Source: Ilyomonas sp965199905
GTDB taxonomy: Bacteria > Bacteroidota > Bacteroidia > Chitinophagales > Chitinophagaceae
DNA length: 64,000 nt
Assembly: GCA_965199905.1 (NCBI GenBank)
Contig: OZ241366.1
Coordinates: forward strand, 186,001 to 250,000
Direction of reading: 5' to 3'
Shown: positions 25,737 through 34,212 of the stretch, piece after piece
Layout of the letters: every line of letters starts with the position of its first letter
How positions within the stretch are numbered: the stretch's first letter is position 1
Notes under the pieces: model-generated
Told to the model about the DNA's origin: nothing
Database searches by the model: none
Seen by the model: the letters and a program-made list of their open reading frames with translations, nothing else
Translations under genes and position numbers: made by a program

Positions 25737-27248
25737 TCACCGATCTTCGTCATTCCATTTGTCTACCTGTTTCAGGAAATGATCAGCTCTTTCAAAATGC
25801 TTCTTTTTCGTTTCAACGGGCATTTTATCTAACATTCGTAATAAAAAGGAGAGCCTTGGATTGCTTTCAAAAAAATGATGTTGTTTGTGCATAAACCGCC
25901 AGAACAAGCCATCCCATATTTCCTGCCAGCCGCCTTTTTTATAATCGCCCATCTTCATCAGGTAATTGCTGCCGCTGATGTATGGTTTCGTCATCATTAA
26001 TCCGCCATCCGCAAATTGCGTCATGCCGTATGTGTTGGGAACCATCACCCAATCGTAGCTATCGATATACATTTCCATAAACCATTTATATACATCATCA
26101 GGATCAAACTCGCACAACAGCATAAAATTACCTATCACCATAAGCCGCTCAATATGATGTGTATAGCCGCATTGCAATAGTTTTTTTACAACATTGTCAA
26201 CGGGTTCTATACCTGTTTCGCCGGTCCAAAATGTATGAGGAATTTTGCGGTTAAATCCCCAGAAATTATGAGTCCGTTGTTTTCGGTTTTCGCGTTCATA
26301 CACAAGATGTATGTATTCGCGCCAGCCAATCAATTGCCTTGTAAAACCTTCAAGCGCTGCAATATGAATTTTGTAACCGGCTGCTGCTTCCAATGCTTTT
26401 TTCAACACAACATCAGGCGTCAGCAATCCAATATTTAGCAAAGGCGACAATAAGCCGTGAAATAAAATATTCTCGTTCTTTACAATGGCATCTTCATAAA
26501 TACCAAAATGCGAAAAGCGGTTTTCCAAAAACTCATCGAGCCATTGTTCTGCTTCTGTAAAGGTTGTTGGATAAACGGCAGGCTGATGCTGAATCTTTGC
26601 ATTCAATTCTCCATAGTTATCTCCAAAGTTTTTTTCTACATATTCCTTTGCTTCTTTTACCCACTCATTTTCTTCCGGAAAACGATATTGAGGCAGCACC
26701 CCATTTTTTGGAAAGCGTTTACGATTGGCTTCATCGAAACTCCATTTTCCACCTTCCGGTTTGCCATCCGGCATTAGAAGTAATTTTCGTTGTTTGCGTT
26801 GCTGAATATAAAAATTGGTTTGGTGATAACCATTATTGTTGAAGTATTCAGTCAGGTTGGAAGTTTCGTTCAAAAACATGGGTGTCGGATATTCGTAAAC
26901 CTGCATGCCGGTTGCTTTGCAAGCCTTGTAAAGTCTGCGTTTCAGCCAGTCGTCAGTCACGTCTGCAATATGAATTTGCCCGCATTTTTCTTCGCGCAAC
27001 CACTGTATTGTTTGTCTTACATCGCTTCGCTTATCGCCCGATTCTATATAAATAACTTTATGCCTTTTCTTTAGCAAAAAACCTTCATAAGCTTTCATAG
27101 AAGCCCGATGCAATACCAGTTTTTGTTTATGAAAATTTATCTCTTTAAAAAAAAGATGTTCTTCAACCAAAACAACCTGTTTTGCTTTTTCTAATGCAGG
27201 ATGATATTGAAATAACTGGTGCGGAAAAATGAGCGTAACTGACTGCAT
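25737..27248 (-). CDS. Cryptochrome/photolyase family protein (DPRP type)
   Basis: The 503-residue protein has the DPRP-type N-terminal domain, starting SVTLIFPHQLFQ and containing LVLHRASMKAY. The C-terminal FAD-binding half carries THHIERLMVIGNF, WFMEMYIDSYDWVMVPN, YGMTQFADGGLM and TKPYISGSNY. This is the family of prokaryotic (6-4) photolyases that repair UV lesions or act as light sensors. The C-x2-C-x12-C iron-sulphur motif of the PhrB/CryB branch is absent; the equivalent stretch reads GDYKKGGWQEIWDG with no cysteine. The frame is open to 27404, but the ATG at 27246-27248 begins at the domain, and repeat copy A lies inside the longer version. It is divergent from proline dehydrogenase. 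Confidence 0.88.
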   Translation of the reverse strand: MQSVTLIFPHQLFQYHPALEKAKQVVLVEEHLFFKEINFHKQKLVLHRASMKAYEGFLLKKRHKVIYIESGDKRSDVRQTIQWLREEKCGQIHIADVTDDWLKRRLYKACKATGMQVYEYPTPMFLNETSNLTEYFNNNGYHQTNFYIQQRKQRKLLLMPDGKPEGGKWSFDEANRKRFPKNGVLPQYRFPEENEWVKEAKEYVEKNFGDNYGELNAKIQHQPAVYPTTFTEAEQWLDEFLENRFSHFGIYEDAIVKNENILFHGLLSPLLNIGLLTPDVVLKKALEAAAGYKIHIAALEGFTRQLIGWREYIHLVYERENRKQRTHNFWGFNRKIPHTFWTGETGIEPVDNVVKKLLQCGYTHHIERLMVIGNFMLLCEFDPDDVYKWFMEMYIDSYDWVMVPNTYGMTQFADGGLMMTKPYISGSNYLMKMGDYKKGGWQEIWDGLFWRFMHKQHHFFESNPRLSFLLRMLDKMPVETKKKHFERADHFLKQVDKWNDEDR

Positions 27249-27639
27249 AGAATAAGAAGAAATGAAATGTAAACCTTTGGCAATAAGTAAGCCACATGAA
27301 AACATAAACAAGAAGTAAAAATACGATAGACAATACAGTATTGGTAACCATCGTTCATCGCTTTTATGATCGGGAGTTGTGATTCTTGCGTGTCGAAGCA
27401 GCAAGAATTTTCACACCAAGGTGCAGGGCGATGATCAGGCTTTTACAACGGCGAATGTTGCATTCCAGTTTTCTTACTTACTAAATAATGCGCTGCAAAA
27501 TTTCTTCAAGATGAATGTGCCAGAATTAAATGTGCAAAAGAGCTTATAACCCAGTTATCCACAGCCTTCTTATCAGAAGAGTTATCTCTCATTGCAGTTG
27601 CTTTTTCTTACCGATATTCGCATAGCGAAGCTGTGAATT
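27249..27639. other. Divergent intergenic region with repeat copy A
   Basis: Between the photolyase-like and proline dehydrogenase genes. It holds dispersed repeat copy A (27341-27408). No clear TAnnTTTG element was seen for either gene. Confidence 0.55.
27341..27408 (+). repeat. Dispersed intergenic repeat, copy A
   Basis: The plus strand starts TTGGTAACCATCGTTCATCG and ends in a perfect hairpin, ATTCTTGC (27382-27389) / GCAAGAAT (27401-27408). Its 11-base loop is GTGTCGAAGCA. Copies B and C share the core. Copy B shares the hairpin too, but with its loop in the other orientation relative to the core. Confidence 0.75.
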
Positions 27640-28833
27640 ATGGAGCTATCTTTTGACAATACGAAGGTTGCATTTGCCTATAAAACTGATAAAGAACTTA
27701 AGTCGGGACGTTTCCTGTTTTCGACCATGAACTACCCAATATTTTCAGCCGTTGGTGTAAGAATTACGCCTTTCCTCATGAAGACTGGCTTACCGATACA
27801 TGGCATCATCCGCAGTACCATTTTCAGGCAGTTTGTAGGTGGCGAAACGCTGGAGCAAACAGCCGAAGTAGCAAAAAAATTAGATGATTATCATGTAAAA
27901 GTGATTCTTGATTATGGTGTGGAAGGCAAGGAAGGAGAGGAAAACTTTGAAGAAGCTACAAAGCAATTTATTAAAGTGATTGACTATGCGGCTTCGCAAA
28001 AAAACATTCCTTTTATCAGTGTGAAAGTTACCGGCTTTGCCCGCTTTAGCTTGCTGGAAACTTTAAATGAAGCGCCACGTTTGCGCAGCGGTATTCACGA
28101 CCATGAGATAGAGAATGAAGAATGGGCACAAGTGAAGCGACGCATGTATTGCATTTGTGAAGATGCGGCGGAAAAAGGAATTGGTGTGTTGGTAGATGCT
28201 GAAGAAAGCTGGATACAAGACCCAGTTGACAGGCTTACCATCGAGATGATGGAAACATTCAACAAAGAAAAAGCGGTTGTTTACAATACCATCCAGTTGT
28301 ATCGCCACGACAGGCTGGCTTTCATGAAACTTTCGCATCGCATTGCGAAGCAGAAAGGTTTTATACTGGGTGTAAAACTGGTTCGCGGAGCTTATATGGA
28401 AAAAGAAAGAGCGAGGGCTTCGCAAAAAAGATATCCGTCGCCTATACAGTCTGACAAATCATTTGCCGATGGCGATTACAATGCTGCTGTGCTGTATTGC
28501 ATCGAAAATATTGATTCCATGGCTGCGGTTATTGCTACACACAATGAATACAGCAACCTGTATGCAGCAGAGTTAATGGATAATAAAGGCATTCCGCACG
28601 ACCACCCGCACATTCATTTTTCTCAGCTTTATGGCATGAGTGATAATATTACATTCAATCTTGCGAAAGCAGGTTATTCAGTAAGCAAATACGTGCCGTT
28701 TGGTCCTATCCGCGACGTGATTCCTTACCTGATGCGCCGGGCGCAGGAAAACAGCAGTATGAACGGGCAAACAAGCCGTGAGTTAACTTTACTTGACAAA
28801 GAACTGAAGCGTAGAAAAGAAGGCAGAGCCTGA
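27640..28833 (+). CDS. Proline dehydrogenase family protein
   Basis: This 397-residue protein is a single-domain proline dehydrogenase, the FAD enzyme that oxidises proline to pyrroline-5-carboxylate. Conserved pieces include the barrel segments VKVILDYGVEG and ISVKVTGFARFSLLE, the VLVDAEESWIQDP loop, the QLYRHDRL strand, GVKLVRGAYMEKERARA and the C-terminal FGPIRDVIPYLMRRAQEN. The length agrees with free-standing PutA-type dehydrogenases of Bacteroidota. No P5C dehydrogenase lies beside it. The gene is followed 40 bases later by thyA, which has its own TAnnTTTG element. Confidence 0.93.
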   Translation: MELSFDNTKVAFAYKTDKELKSGRFLFSTMNYPIFSAVGVRITPFLMKTGLPIHGIIRSTIFRQFVGGETLEQTAEVAKKLDDYHVKVILDYGVEGKEGEENFEEATKQFIKVIDYAASQKNIPFISVKVTGFARFSLLETLNEAPRLRSGIHDHEIENEEWAQVKRRMYCICEDAAEKGIGVLVDAEESWIQDPVDRLTIEMMETFNKEKAVVYNTIQLYRHDRLAFMKLSHRIAKQKGFILGVKLVRGAYMEKERARASQKRYPSPIQSDKSFADGDYNAAVLYCIENIDSMAAVIATHNEYSNLYAAELMDNKGIPHDHPHIHFSQLYGMSDNITFNLAKAGYSVSKYVPFGPIRDVIPYLMRRAQENSSMNGQTSRELTLLDKELKRRKEGRA

Positions 28834-28849
28834 TCGCTTTTACAAATTT

Positions 28850-28857
28850 TACTTTTG
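28850..28857 (+). promoter_or_regulatory. TAnnTTTG promoter -7 element of thyA
   Basis: TACTTTTG lies 16 bases before the thyA ATG and matches the Bacteroidota -7 consensus. Confidence 0.5.
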
Positions 28858-28873
28858 AACTTCTCACTTATTC

Positions 28874-29668
28874 ATGGAACAATACCAGCAATTACTACAA
28901 CATATTTTAGATAACGGCGCTGTAAAAACAGATCGCACCGGCACTGGCACGGTTAGCTGTTTTGGCTACCAAATGAGGTTTGATCTGAACAAAGGATTTC
29001 CTTTGGTAACCACAAAAAAGCTGCATTTAAAAAGCATCATTTACGAATTGCTTTGGTTTTTGCAAGGCAATACGAATATCAAATACCTGGCAGAGCACAA
29101 TGTAAAAATATGGGATGAATGGGCTGATGAAAATGGTGACTTAGGACCTGTATATGGCAAACAATGGCGTAGCTGGGAAGGTTCGGATGGAGCAACGACC
29201 GATCAGATTAGTGAAGCGGTTCGGTTATTAAAACATTCGCCTGACAGCCGGCGTATTATTGTAAGTGCCTGGAACGTAGCCGAGCTACCCGCGATGGCAC
29301 TGATGCCTTGTCATGCTTTATTTCAATTTTACGTAGCGGATGGAAAACTAAGCTGCCAACTTTATCAGCGCAGTGCCGATGTGTTTCTTGGTGTTCCGTT
29401 TAACATCGCTTCGTATGCTTTGCTTACTATGATGATGGCTCAGGTGTGCGGACTTGAGAATGGAGATTTTGTACACACATTCGGCGATGTGCATTTATAC
29501 AGCAACCACATTGAGCAGGCGAAGCTGCAATTAACCCGCGAGCCGTTTGCATTACCTACTATAAAAATCAATCCTTCCGTAAAAGATATTTTCAGTTTCC
29601 GGTTTGAAGATTTTGAATTGGAGAATTACCAGTTTCACCCGCATATTAAAGCGCCGGTGGCAGTTTGA
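28874..29668 (+). CDS. thyA: Thymidylate synthase
   Basis: The 264-residue enzyme converts dUMP to dTMP using methylene-tetrahydrofolate. It has the active-site segment MALMPCHALFQFYV with the catalytic cysteine in PCH, the early RTGTGT arginine loop, and the dUMP/folate-binding segments QLYQRSADVFLGVPFN and HTFGDVHLYSNH. Full length agrees with the short E. coli-like ThyA class. The downstream folA recycles the dihydrofolate this reaction makes, so the pair is a functional unit. A hairpin-forming repeat lies between the two. Confidence 0.97.
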   Translation: MEQYQQLLQHILDNGAVKTDRTGTGTVSCFGYQMRFDLNKGFPLVTTKKLHLKSIIYELLWFLQGNTNIKYLAEHNVKIWDEWADENGDLGPVYGKQWRSWEGSDGATTDQISEAVRLLKHSPDSRRIIVSAWNVAELPAMALMPCHALFQFYVADGKLSCQLYQRSADVFLGVPFNIASYALLTMMMAQVCGLENGDFVHTFGDVHLYSNHIEQAKLQLTREPFALPTIKINPSVKDIFSFRFEDFELENYQFHPHIKAPVAV

Positions 29669-29677
29669 TTCATGTGA

Positions 29678-29753
29678 GATGTTAGTTGTGTGGTGTACGA
29701 TGTATTGCCACCTGATATCTTTTTAATACATCTGACCTCGTACATCTAACATC
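29678..29753. repeat. Nested imperfect inverted repeat between thyA and folA
   Basis: GATGTTAG (29678-29685) pairs with CTAACATC (29746-29753), and GATGTATT (29699-29706) pairs with AATACATC (29725-29732). The segment carries the word GATGTACGAGGT on the minus strand, matching the repeat embedded in batC. It could form a long stem in the thyA-folA transcript. Confidence 0.7.
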
Positions 29754-29759
29754 ATTTTT

Positions 29760-30260
29760 ATGCTCATTTCTCTCGTTGTTGCGGCTGCTGAAAATAATGC
29801 TATCGGAAAGGATAACGGAATGCTTTGGCATTTACCAAACGACTTAAAATATTTTAAGAATGTAACCTGGGGAATGCCTGTGCTGATGGGCAGAAAAACA
29901 TTTGAATCTTTTAGCAATGGCAAACCTTTGCCCGGTAGGGCGAATATCATTTTGACAAGAAAAAAAGACTATCGTCCGGCTGGAGTTGTAACTGTTCAAA
30001 GCATGGATGATGCTTACTTTTTTGTGAATGAAAATGATTTCAATGAATTGATGGTGATTGGTGGTGGCGAAATTTATAACATGATGATGCCGAAAGCAGA
30101 CCGCATTTATATGACCCGTGTGCACCACAGTTTTACAGATGCAGATGCTTTCTTTCCTTCTATAGATGAAAAGAAATGGAAGCTAAAAAGTCGCGAGGAT
30201 TTTACGGCTGATGACAAGCATCAATACGCTTACAGCTTCGAAGTATGGAATAAAAAATAA
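29760..30260 (+). CDS. folA: Dihydrofolate reductase
   Basis: A 166-residue NADPH-dependent enzyme that reduces dihydrofolate. The N-terminus ISLVVAAAENNAIG followed by GMLWHLPNDL is the classic substrate-binding opening. The MGRKTFESF and IIGG-type VIGGGEIY segments bind NADPH. It sits 91 bases after thyA and starts six bases after the end of the intergenic inverted repeat. The ATG at 29760 is the only sensible start. Nothing suggests a trimethoprim-resistant variant, though this cannot be judged from sequence alone. Confidence 0.96.
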   Translation: MLISLVVAAAENNAIGKDNGMLWHLPNDLKYFKNVTWGMPVLMGRKTFESFSNGKPLPGRANIILTRKKDYRPAGVVTVQSMDDAYFFVNENDFNELMVIGGGEIYNMMMPKADRIYMTRVHHSFTDADAFFPSIDEKKWKLKSREDFTADDKHQYAYSFEVWNKK

Positions 30261-30314
30261 TCATCTTATTCAGCATCAACTCTTCATTCGGGATGAATCC
30301 CTAACATTGCGCTT

Positions 30315-31112
30315 ATGTACGGTAAGCTGCAGCTCGCTTTTAAATATTTACAGTATTACATCACCGCATCAAACGGCAAAGGGCATGGCATTCATTCGCC
30401 TTTTGTGTTTGATTTTATAATGAATGTATTAATTGATAAGCGCAGTTTTTATTGCTATAAAACCGTAGAATATATCCGGGAAGAAATGAAGCAAAATGAC
30501 GACCTTCTTACGATTGAAGATTTTGGCGCCGGCTCACATACAAAGCAGTTTCATCAGCGCAAAATTTCGTCTGTTGCATCTTCTGCTTTGAAGCCGGCAA
30601 AATTTAGTCAACTGCTGTTTAGAATGGTAAATCATTACCAGCCGAAAGCGATCCTTGAGCTTGGAACTTCCTTAGGGATTACAACTTCCTATTTGGCTTG
30701 TGCGAAGAATGATGCGCATGTTATAACAATGGAAGGCGCGCCATCGATAGCTTCTGTTGCAAAGCAAAATTTCGAACGTTTACAACTTCAGAATATTGAG
30801 ATAGTAACCGGAAATTTCGACAACACATTGCCCGATCTCTTAGCGAATGTTTCAACGCTTGATTTTGTTTTTGTGGATGGCAATCATCGCAAAAAACCAA
30901 CACTGAGTTATTTCAAACAGATTCTTTCAAAAACAAATGAGCAATCTGTTTTAATTTTTGATGACATACATTGGAGCGAAGAAATGGAAGAGGCCTGGCA
31001 GGAAATTAAAGGGCATCAATCTGTAACGCTGAGTATCGATTTATTTTTTATCGGGATTATTTTCTTCAGGAAAGAAAACAAGGAAAAACAGCATTTTGCC
31101 ATTCGCTTTTAA
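30315..31112 (+). CDS. Class I SAM-dependent methyltransferase (O-methyltransferase-like)
   Basis: The 265-residue protein has a family-specific N-terminal section with GHGIHSPFVFDF and a methyltransferase domain from about residue 105: AILELGTSLGITTSYLA is motif I, followed by VITMEGAPS and LDFVFVDGNHRKKPTLSYF. This fits class I enzymes of the COMT/TrmR-like group (Methyltransf_24). No substrate can be assigned. It is 55 bases after folA on the same strand and may share its transcript. It converges on the sugar cassette, whose last gene stops 11 bases away. Confidence 0.85.
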   Translation: MYGKLQLAFKYLQYYITASNGKGHGIHSPFVFDFIMNVLIDKRSFYCYKTVEYIREEMKQNDDLLTIEDFGAGSHTKQFHQRKISSVASSALKPAKFSQLLFRMVNHYQPKAILELGTSLGITTSYLACAKNDAHVITMEGAPSIASVAKQNFERLQLQNIEIVTGNFDNTLPDLLANVSTLDFVFVDGNHRKKPTLSYFKQILSKTNEQSVLIFDDIHWSEEMEEAWQEIKGHQSVTLSIDLFFIGIIFFRKENKEKQHFAIRF

Positions 31113-31123
31113 AGCAAATTCTT

Positions 31124-32425
31124 TTATTCACTCCATGTATATTCTTCCTGTTCTTTGTACAGTTTATCGGTAAGCCTTCCTTCCGGTACAATCACATCAT
31201 CGAAAGTTAAAGTCTGGTCTTTGGGAATCTTTCTTTTTAGAATGCAACCTTCTGCCAATCCCATTGGTAACAAGTTTTCCTGCTTCCTGATATCGGCATT
31301 TTCGCATTCGCCATACGTCATGTAAAAGCCAATACCATCAATGGTTTCGCCTTCTTCTAAATCTCGTTTTGCACGGGCAACTACTTCTACATACGGCTTG
31401 CCTGCAGGCGCTACTATCGTGTCGTGTAACAATACAGCACGAGCAACACTGTTAGCAGCTAAAAAATGACAAAGATGATATGGCTCATAAAACAAATACA
31501 AAGGTCCATCGCCTAGTTTATAAAGTTTTAAAAACTGTTCTTCAAACGGATCATCTGTGGTAGCTAAAACAAAAACTCCCGGAGAAGGCTCGCTGATACC
31601 AACGATATAATCGACAATGCCGGGACCATTGATAATATCTTCCAAAGGAAAATATTTAATCACATCTTTAATGGTTTCATTCGGTGCTGCTGTGGGTCCG
31701 TGCATACCACGTTTTGCCACGCGCATTTTTGTATTATTTGCAATGATAGATTGTTCAAAAGATATTTTGCTGCCATCAGCAAATGACGCAACTTTATCAG
31801 GCTTTTGGTTCCATTGTTTGGCAAATGAAATCTGCGTTGTTGGATTGCGATAGGGATCCTGCAAGCCTTTCATGTTGCCGCACATTACCGGTTTCAAGCC
31901 CATTCCTTTTACCATTCGATACACATTCATGATAACACCTGGCTGGTCGCCATCTACGTTTGTATAAATCACACCGGCTTTATCGGCATACGTTTTTAAA
32001 ATAGGTCCAACTGTTGAATCCAGTTCAGCATTCATTGAAATGAAATGCTTTCTATTTTCAATCGTGTTCCAGGCAATGGCAGCAGCATATTCGATGGAGC
32101 CGGTTACCTCAACCACTGCATCAATGCCTTTTGCTTTGCATATGAGCAAGGGATTTTGGCAAACGCTATACAAGCCATTAGCTATGTTATCTTCTAACTT
32201 TTCAACTGTACCAGGTTCTTGTAGCTCTGTAATACCCGCTTTTATAAATGCCGCTTTTGCTTTTTCGATGTGACGATTGGAAGTGGCTACCACTCTCATT
32301 CCCGGCTTATATTTTGTGATCTGATAAACAAGAGCAGCGCCCATAAAGCCAGTGCCAATAATAGCTACGCGAATCGGATTGCCTTCCTTTTCGCGGGTAG
32401 CCAGTAGATTGTCTATGATAACCAT
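31124..32425 (-). CDS. NAD(P)-dependent oxidoreductase with SAF domain
   Basis: A 433-residue protein with an N-terminal Rossmann fold (AIIGTGFMGAALVYQI) followed by a catalytic-like middle domain including NVDGDQPGVIMNVYRMVKGMG. A C-terminal SAF-type module (AKRDLEEGETIDGIGFY) is present. It resembles the homoserine-dehydrogenase-like oxidoreductases sometimes found in cytidylyltransferase sugar clusters. The reaction is unknown. It is the last gene of the upxY-led operon, 18 bases after the RfbC-like gene. Its conserved place in the cassette suggests a step in making the unusual sugar or a linked acid. Confidence 0.75.
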   Translation of the reverse strand: MVIIDNLLATREKEGNPIRVAIIGTGFMGAALVYQITKYKPGMRVVATSNRHIEKAKAAFIKAGITELQEPGTVEKLEDNIANGLYSVCQNPLLICKAKGIDAVVEVTGSIEYAAAIAWNTIENRKHFISMNAELDSTVGPILKTYADKAGVIYTNVDGDQPGVIMNVYRMVKGMGLKPVMCGNMKGLQDPYRNPTTQISFAKQWNQKPDKVASFADGSKISFEQSIIANNTKMRVAKRGMHGPTAAPNETIKDVIKYFPLEDIINGPGIVDYIVGISEPSPGVFVLATTDDPFEEQFLKLYKLGDGPLYLFYEPYHLCHFLAANSVARAVLLHDTIVAPAGKPYVEVVARAKRDLEEGETIDGIGFYMTYGECENADIRKQENLLPMGLAEGCILKRKIPKDQTLTFDDVIVPEGRLTDKLYKEQEEYTWSE

Positions 32426-32443
32426 TTGCTGTGTTGTGTTTAA

Positions 32444-32992
32444 TTAAATAGAAGTATAGCTTTCAGGTTGAAACAAAGAATAAGTTTTGTCTTTATCCGA
32501 CATTACTACCGGCGCTATTGGCCATGAAATGTTGAAAAACGGATCATTCCATAAAAGACCTTTTTCATATCCCGGCTTGTAGAATTCCGACATCTGGTAA
32601 GAGACTTCAGTATCATTTTCAAGCGTTATAAACCCATGAGCAAATCCTTCGGGAATGTAAAGAATGGTTTTGTTTTTTTCAGAAAGCTCTGTGCCAAGCC
32701 ATTGGCAATACGTTGCTGACTCTTTACGCATATCTATAACTACGTCATAAATACTTCCCCTGATGCATTGTACCAGCTTAGCTTCTTTAAAAGGAGCCAG
32801 TTGCATGTGCATGCCACGTAAAGTTCCTTTCGTTTTATTATAGCTTAGATTGCTTTGCGCAATATTGAAATCAATACCCTGGCTTACAAGCTCTTGTCTG
32901 CAAAAAGTTCGTCCGAAGAAGCCGCGTTCATCCTGTTTTCTGTCAATGTCAATCAGTACAATATCCGGCAGCTTTGTTTTTGTAAAAATCAT
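32444..32992 (-). CDS. RfbC-like dTDP-4-dehydrorhamnose 3,5-epimerase family protein
   Basis: The 182-residue protein is a cupin-fold sugar epimerase: RKQDERGFFGRTF at the start, NLSYNKTKGTLRGMHMQ with the catalytic histidine, and ILYIPEGFAHGFITL in the second half. RfbC-type enzymes epimerise 4-keto-6-deoxy nucleotide sugars at C3 and/or C5. With rfbF in the cluster the substrate may be CDP-linked rather than dTDP-linked. The frame remains open to 33085, but that extension overlaps the upstream epimerase; the ATG at 32990-32992 was chosen. It is a middle gene in the minus-strand cassette. Confidence 0.85.
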   Translation of the reverse strand: MIFTKTKLPDIVLIDIDRKQDERGFFGRTFCRQELVSQGIDFNIAQSNLSYNKTKGTLRGMHMQLAPFKEAKLVQCIRGSIYDVVIDMRKESATYCQWLGTELSEKNKTILYIPEGFAHGFITLENDTEVSYQMSEFYKPGYEKGLLWNDPFFNISWPIAPVVMSDKDKTYSLFQPESYTSI

Positions 32993-33048
32993 CTGTTGTT
33001 TAAAATCAAATGCGCGAAGCTTTACAATAAAAAAGAGATCGATTCCGG

Positions 33049-34119
33049 CTACTTTTTTTCTTCGCTGTTTTTTCCATACGTCCATTCCAACTGGTCGTTC
33101 AGTTGGTCGGTTTCCTGCAGGTGAGTCAATATTTTAAGACGAATAAAATGTGAAGCTCTGAAGTCGGCATCTGCAAAATTCATTTGCATAAGATGCTCCT
33201 GCAATTCTTTTACGGCATCCTTCAATGTTACCTGCGGCTGATGATCAGGAGCCAGTGATTCAAACAAATCGAAATTCACACGATAAGAACGCTTATCGGG
33301 CGCCGCATCCATGTTAATCATTACATCAACACCACTTATTACGTCTGCTACTGTTTCTGCCAGCTCGCGGATCTGGTAATTCCAATTTTTTGAGCCGGTA
33401 TTCACAGCTAAAAAATGCCCGCCATTATCGCTCTTTCTTTGTATTGCCCATTCAATGGAGCGCGCCATATCTTTTACATGAATCAGCGGTCGCCACGGAC
33501 TGCCGTCACTCAAAATATTGATTTTGCCGCAGGCAACGGCATTGGCAACAAAATCATTCAGAACAAGATCGAGCCGCAGCCGCTGGCTCATGCCACAAGC
33601 TGTGGCAAAACGAAGACAAGTTACGGTGAATGTATCATCAGCCAGGCTCAGCAATTCCTGCTCTGTAAAAACTTTAGAACGTGCGTAAGCCGTTAACGGA
33701 TTGAGCTCTGAAGTTTCCGTTTTAGGAGCTTCGCTGGCAGCACCGTAAATACTGCAGCTCGACGCAAATATGAGTGATTTCACACCTGCTTGCTTTGCCA
33801 TTTTTGCAATGTGTATCACCGATTTATTGTTGATATCCAAAGTCACTTCTTCAAAGCGGTGGCCCATTGGATCATTAGAGATAGCAGCCAGTTCAACAAC
33901 CGCATCTACACCCTGCAATACCTCGGGATTCATAGAGCGCACGTCGCCGAAAATCTGCATATCCAGTTTGCTTTCCGGAAGGGTATATGTATTGGTAAGG
34001 TTGGCTGCAAAATAGCCTGTATCGAAACCAATCAAAGTAGCCGAAGGAAAAACGCTCCGTAAGTGATTCACTACAACGGGACCTACATATCCCATATTTC
34101 CCGTAATCAGAATCTTCAT
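33049..34119 (-). CDS. NAD-dependent epimerase/dehydratase (extended SDR)
   Basis: The 356-residue protein has the extended-SDR cofactor motif TGNMGYVG at residues 6-13, the LIFASSCSIYG strand and the catalytic YARSK (YxxxK). A C-terminal substrate-binding section follows. It should oxidise, epimerise or dehydrate a nucleotide sugar. Its closest appearance is to the SDRs placed beside rfbF in CDP-sugar clusters; a CDP-glucose 4,6-dehydratase-type reaction is possible but not shown. It is 93 bases after the preceding SDR gene and is followed by the RfbC-like gene. Confidence 0.85.
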   Translation of the reverse strand: MKILITGNMGYVGPVVVNHLRSVFPSATLIGFDTGYFAANLTNTYTLPESKLDMQIFGDVRSMNPEVLQGVDAVVELAAISNDPMGHRFEEVTLDINNKSVIHIAKMAKQAGVKSLIFASSCSIYGAASEAPKTETSELNPLTAYARSKVFTEQELLSLADDTFTVTCLRFATACGMSQRLRLDLVLNDFVANAVACGKINILSDGSPWRPLIHVKDMARSIEWAIQRKSDNGGHFLAVNTGSKNWNYQIRELAETVADVISGVDVMINMDAAPDKRSYRVNFDLFESLAPDHQPQVTLKDAVKELQEHLMQMNFADADFRASHFIRLKILTHLQETDQLNDQLEWTYGKNSEEKK

Positions 34120-34212
34120 AAAAAAGTATATTTAAATATTGCTATAAATGTATTGCCGGTAGTGTCTGTTTCATCGGTTTTTTTATAAAGATGAAATCAA
34201 AGAAAACGTCGT

